Shown here: positions 62,043-64,000 of the stretch, piece after piece
How the letters are laid out: every line of letters starts with the position of its first letter
Position numbering within the stretch: position 1 is the stretch's first letter
Assembly: GCF_026790145.1 (NCBI RefSeq)
Contig: NZ_JALAMS010000011.1
Span: 124,001 to 188,000, forward strand
Length of the DNA: 64,000 bases
From: Bacillus_I endophytica_A
Lineage (GTDB): Bacteria; Bacillota; Bacilli; Bacillales; Bacillaceae_H
Direction of reading: 5' to 3'
The notes under the pieces: model-generated
Databases searched by the model: none
What the model was told of the DNA's origin: nothing
What the model saw: the letters and a program-made list of their open reading frames with translations, nothing else
Translations under genes and position numbers: made by a program

Positions 62043-63482
62043 ATGAATATTACAAGTACATACGAAAAATATGCAGACAGCAATCCACTTCGTCCTGCCC
62101 TTGTTACAGCGAAAGAAACCCTTTCTTATAAAGAGTGGAACAACTTAATTCAAAAAACAGCAGGCTGGTTTCAAAACTATTCAAAGAAACCTTTAAAAGT
62201 AGCCTTTTTGCTCCAAAACAGTCTAGAATTTTTACAAATATTCACTGGGGCATCAAGAGCGGGATGGACAGCTATCCCGCTTGATCCCCGTTCATCACCA
62301 ATGGAACTAGAAGAACGTCTTTCTCTTTCTTCTCCACACGTTTTACTAACTTCCTCCTCTCTTTCTAGGAAACTCTCTTTTACAAAGAAATTCACCTTAG
62401 TAGAGGATTGGAAAATAGATGTAGAGAAAACGTTACCTTCTCCTGTTCTCTCTGTTGACCCACATTCCCCTTTCTATATGGGATTCACATCAGGTTCAAC
62501 AGGAAAACCAAAAGCTTTTCTACGTTCACAGAAGTCATGGGTAAAAAGCTTTGATTGCAACAAAACGGATTTTCATATGCATAGTGAAGAATGTGTGCTT
62601 GTACCAGGGCCTCTTGTTCATTCTTTATTTTTGTATGGAGCTATTAGCACGCTCTTTCTCGGAGGAACCGTCCATCTTATGGAGAGATTTTCTTCTTCTG
62701 CTGTTCTCTCTCTCCTAAAATCCAAAAATATAACAACCGTATACAGTGTTCCAACAATGATTGAGGCACTGCTTTCTAAAGGAGAAAAAGTGAATTCCTC
62801 CTTTAAAATGCTCTCTTCAGGCGCAAAATGGGAACCATCCACGCGTCAAAAAGCTCTTGCCCTTTTTCCTTTTATGAAGCATTACGAATTTTACGGAGCA
62901 TCTGAACTTAGCTTTGTTTCTGTGTTGAATAATGAAAATCGAAAACGTGCTTCTTCTGTTGGGACACCTTGTCAGCATGTTTCTATTAAAATTGTCGGTG
63001 ACAAAGGAGAAATGCTCCCTCCTTGTGAAATTGGAACTGTTTACGTAAAAAGCGAGCTGCGTTTTCTTGGCTATTTAAATGGAGACGAAATGGACTCTCC
63101 TGATGAGTGGATGACCGTTGATGATATGGGCTATCTTGATGAACAAGGCTTTCTCTACATTATTGGACGAAAGCATAATATGATTCTTTATGGCGGCTTA
63201 AATATTTTTCCTGAAGAAATTGAAGAAATATTAAAGAAACATGAAAATGTACAAGAAGCAGCAGTCATTGGGGTAACTGACGCTTATTGGGGACAAAAAC
63301 CACTTGCTTTTATTGTAGGAAATGCTTCAAAAAGAGAACTTTCTTCCTTTGTACGAAAGCACCTTTCCTCGTACAAAGTACCAAGGTTATGGCGATTTGT
63401 GAAGGAACTCCCGTATACATCAAGTGGAAAGATTGCTCGGCAAGCGTTAAAAAAACACCTAGAAACGGAGGAAATACAGTGA
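62043..63482 (+). CDS. AMP-binding acyl-CoA ligase (YhfT-like)
   Basis: A 479-residue ANL-superfamily ligase. The phosphate loop FTSGSTGKPKAF lies near residue 150, YGASELSF near 285, the hinge region VDDMGYLDEQGFLYIIGR near 360 and the catalytic Lys in YTSSGKIARQALKK at the end, so the enzyme looks complete. Such enzymes join an acid to CoA by way of an acyl-AMP; the acid is unknown. A biotin link (pimelate or similar) is possible from the operon. ATG at 62043 has AAAGGTGG upstream. It overlaps the thiolase gene by 4 bases. Confidence 0.88.
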   Translation: MNITSTYEKYADSNPLRPALVTAKETLSYKEWNNLIQKTAGWFQNYSKKPLKVAFLLQNSLEFLQIFTGASRAGWTAIPLDPRSSPMELEERLSLSSPHVLLTSSSLSRKLSFTKKFTLVEDWKIDVEKTLPSPVLSVDPHSPFYMGFTSGSTGKPKAFLRSQKSWVKSFDCNKTDFHMHSEECVLVPGPLVHSLFLYGAISTLFLGGTVHLMERFSSSAVLSLLKSKNITTVYSVPTMIEALLSKGEKVNSSFKMLSSGAKWEPSTRQKALALFPFMKHYEFYGASELSFVSVLNNENRKRASSVGTPCQHVSIKIVGDKGEMLPPCEIGTVYVKSELRFLGYLNGDEMDSPDEWMTVDDMGYLDEQGFLYIIGRKHNMILYGGLNIFPEEIEEILKKHENVQEAAVIGVTDAYWGQKPLAFIVGNASKRELSSFVRKHLSSYKVPRLWRFVKELPYTSSGKIARQALKKHLETEEIQ

Positions 63483-64000
63483 AGGAAGCCTTAATTGTTC
63501 AAGCAAAACGAACGCCAATTGGGCGTCAAAATGGCGTCTTTAAGACAAAAAATGTAGAAGAATTAACAGCTCCTCTCCTTTACGAGCTATCGCGCTGTGT
63601 TCCTGGAACAATTGATGAAGTCATTTTAGCTCATACCATTGGCCCAGGCGGAAACCTTGCTCGCCTTTCTCTTTTGCAAGGGGGGCTTTCCCCAAGTATC
63701 CCTGGCTTAACGCTTGATCGCCAATGCGGAGGTGGTCTTGAGGCTATTCGCCTCTCAGCTGCTTTGATTAAAAGCGGCAGTGGAACATGCTACTTAGCGG
63801 GAGGTTCAGAAAGTACAAGCACCTCTTCCTACAAAAAAAGAGCGAGATTCTCTCCTGATGAAATTGGTGATCCTGATATGGGCCTTGCTGCAGAATATGT
63901 GGCTCAAAAATACGGCATTACACGTGCTAAGCAAGATGAGTATGCTCGCATCAGCTATACGAGGACGTATGAAGCTCTTCACAACGGTAGTTTAAAAGAG
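63479..64000 (+). CDS. Acetyl-CoA C-acyltransferase (thiolase), partial, YhfS-like
   Basis: The first 174 residues are visible and the gene runs off the right edge. RTPIGRQNG near residue 11 and the active-site DRQCGGGLEA (Cys83) near 80 are thiolase marks, and the EYVAQKYGITRAKQDEYA block near 145 is typical. GTG at 63479 overlaps the stop of the ligase gene (ATACAGTGA), with GGAGG 6-9 bases upstream. With bioY and the ligase it suggests making or breaking an acyl-CoA, under biotin control. Confidence 0.9.
   Translation, partial: MKEALIVQAKRTPIGRQNGVFKTKNVEELTAPLLYELSRCVPGTIDEVILAHTIGPGGNLARLSLLQGGLSPSIPGLTLDRQCGGGLEAIRLSAALIKSGSGTCYLAGGSESTSTSSYKKRARFSPDEIGDPDMGLAAEYVAQKYGITRAKQDEYARISYTRTYEALHNGSLKE

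Overview
The window is about 64 kb of a low-GC Gram-positive chromosome, most likely a Bacillaceae member of the Bacillus/Priestia type. The evidence is B. subtilis-like gene sets (rtp, tnrA, bshB2-yojF, xpaC-telA, a yhfU-yhfT-yhfS-like operon, dhbACEBF), strong AGGAGG ribosome sites, TTG/GTG starts and Fur, TnrA and BirA type operators. I see no rRNA, tRNA, insertion sequence, prophage or CRISPR array. Most genes lie on the minus strand.

Region 1 (1-7.3 kb, minus) is a type VII (WXG100) secretion locus of unusual make-up: a von Willebrand A protein, a PP2C-type phosphatase, a YukD-like ubiquitin fold protein, an EssC/YukB-type ATPase without N-terminal FHA domains, a WXG100 protein, and a protein-kinase-like gene cut by the left edge. 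It is the best candidate for a little-described system here.

Region 2 (7.4-31 kb) is mainly housekeeping: an NSS symporter, DUF3243, an AI-2E family permease, telA-xpaC, an LTA-synthase family protein with a long charged tail, an MFS pump, a secreted GH18-like protein that has lost its catalytic glutamate, an SDR, a MATE pump, the replication terminator protein gene rtp, a BASS transporter, a methyltransferase, a DCC protein, a GDSL hydrolase, metE under a cobalamin riboswitch, a PBP4-type carboxypeptidase, and bshB2-yojF.

Region 3 (31-41 kb) holds a PanE-family reductase, a CobW-family GTPase, tnrA with a TnrA box placed for autoactivation, rarD, and a compact late cobalamin pathway: btuF, cbiB, cobD, cobU, cobS, cobC, a second degenerate cobU-like gene and pduO-type cobA. 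The riboswitch on metE links B12 status to the B12-independent methionine synthase.

Region 4 (41-60 kb) is an all-in-one bacillibactin-type siderophore island: sfp, an exporter, mbtH, dhbF, dhbB, dhbE, dhbC and dhbA on the minus strand. Facing away are a FeuA-type receptor lipoprotein, two permeases, a dedicated ATPase and a BesA-type trilactone hydrolase. Two Fur boxes lie between the divergent operons.

Region 5 (60-64 kb) holds a thioredoxin-like protein, a CutC-family protein, and a bioY, acyl-CoA ligase, thiolase operon behind a BirA-type operator; the thiolase runs off the right edge.
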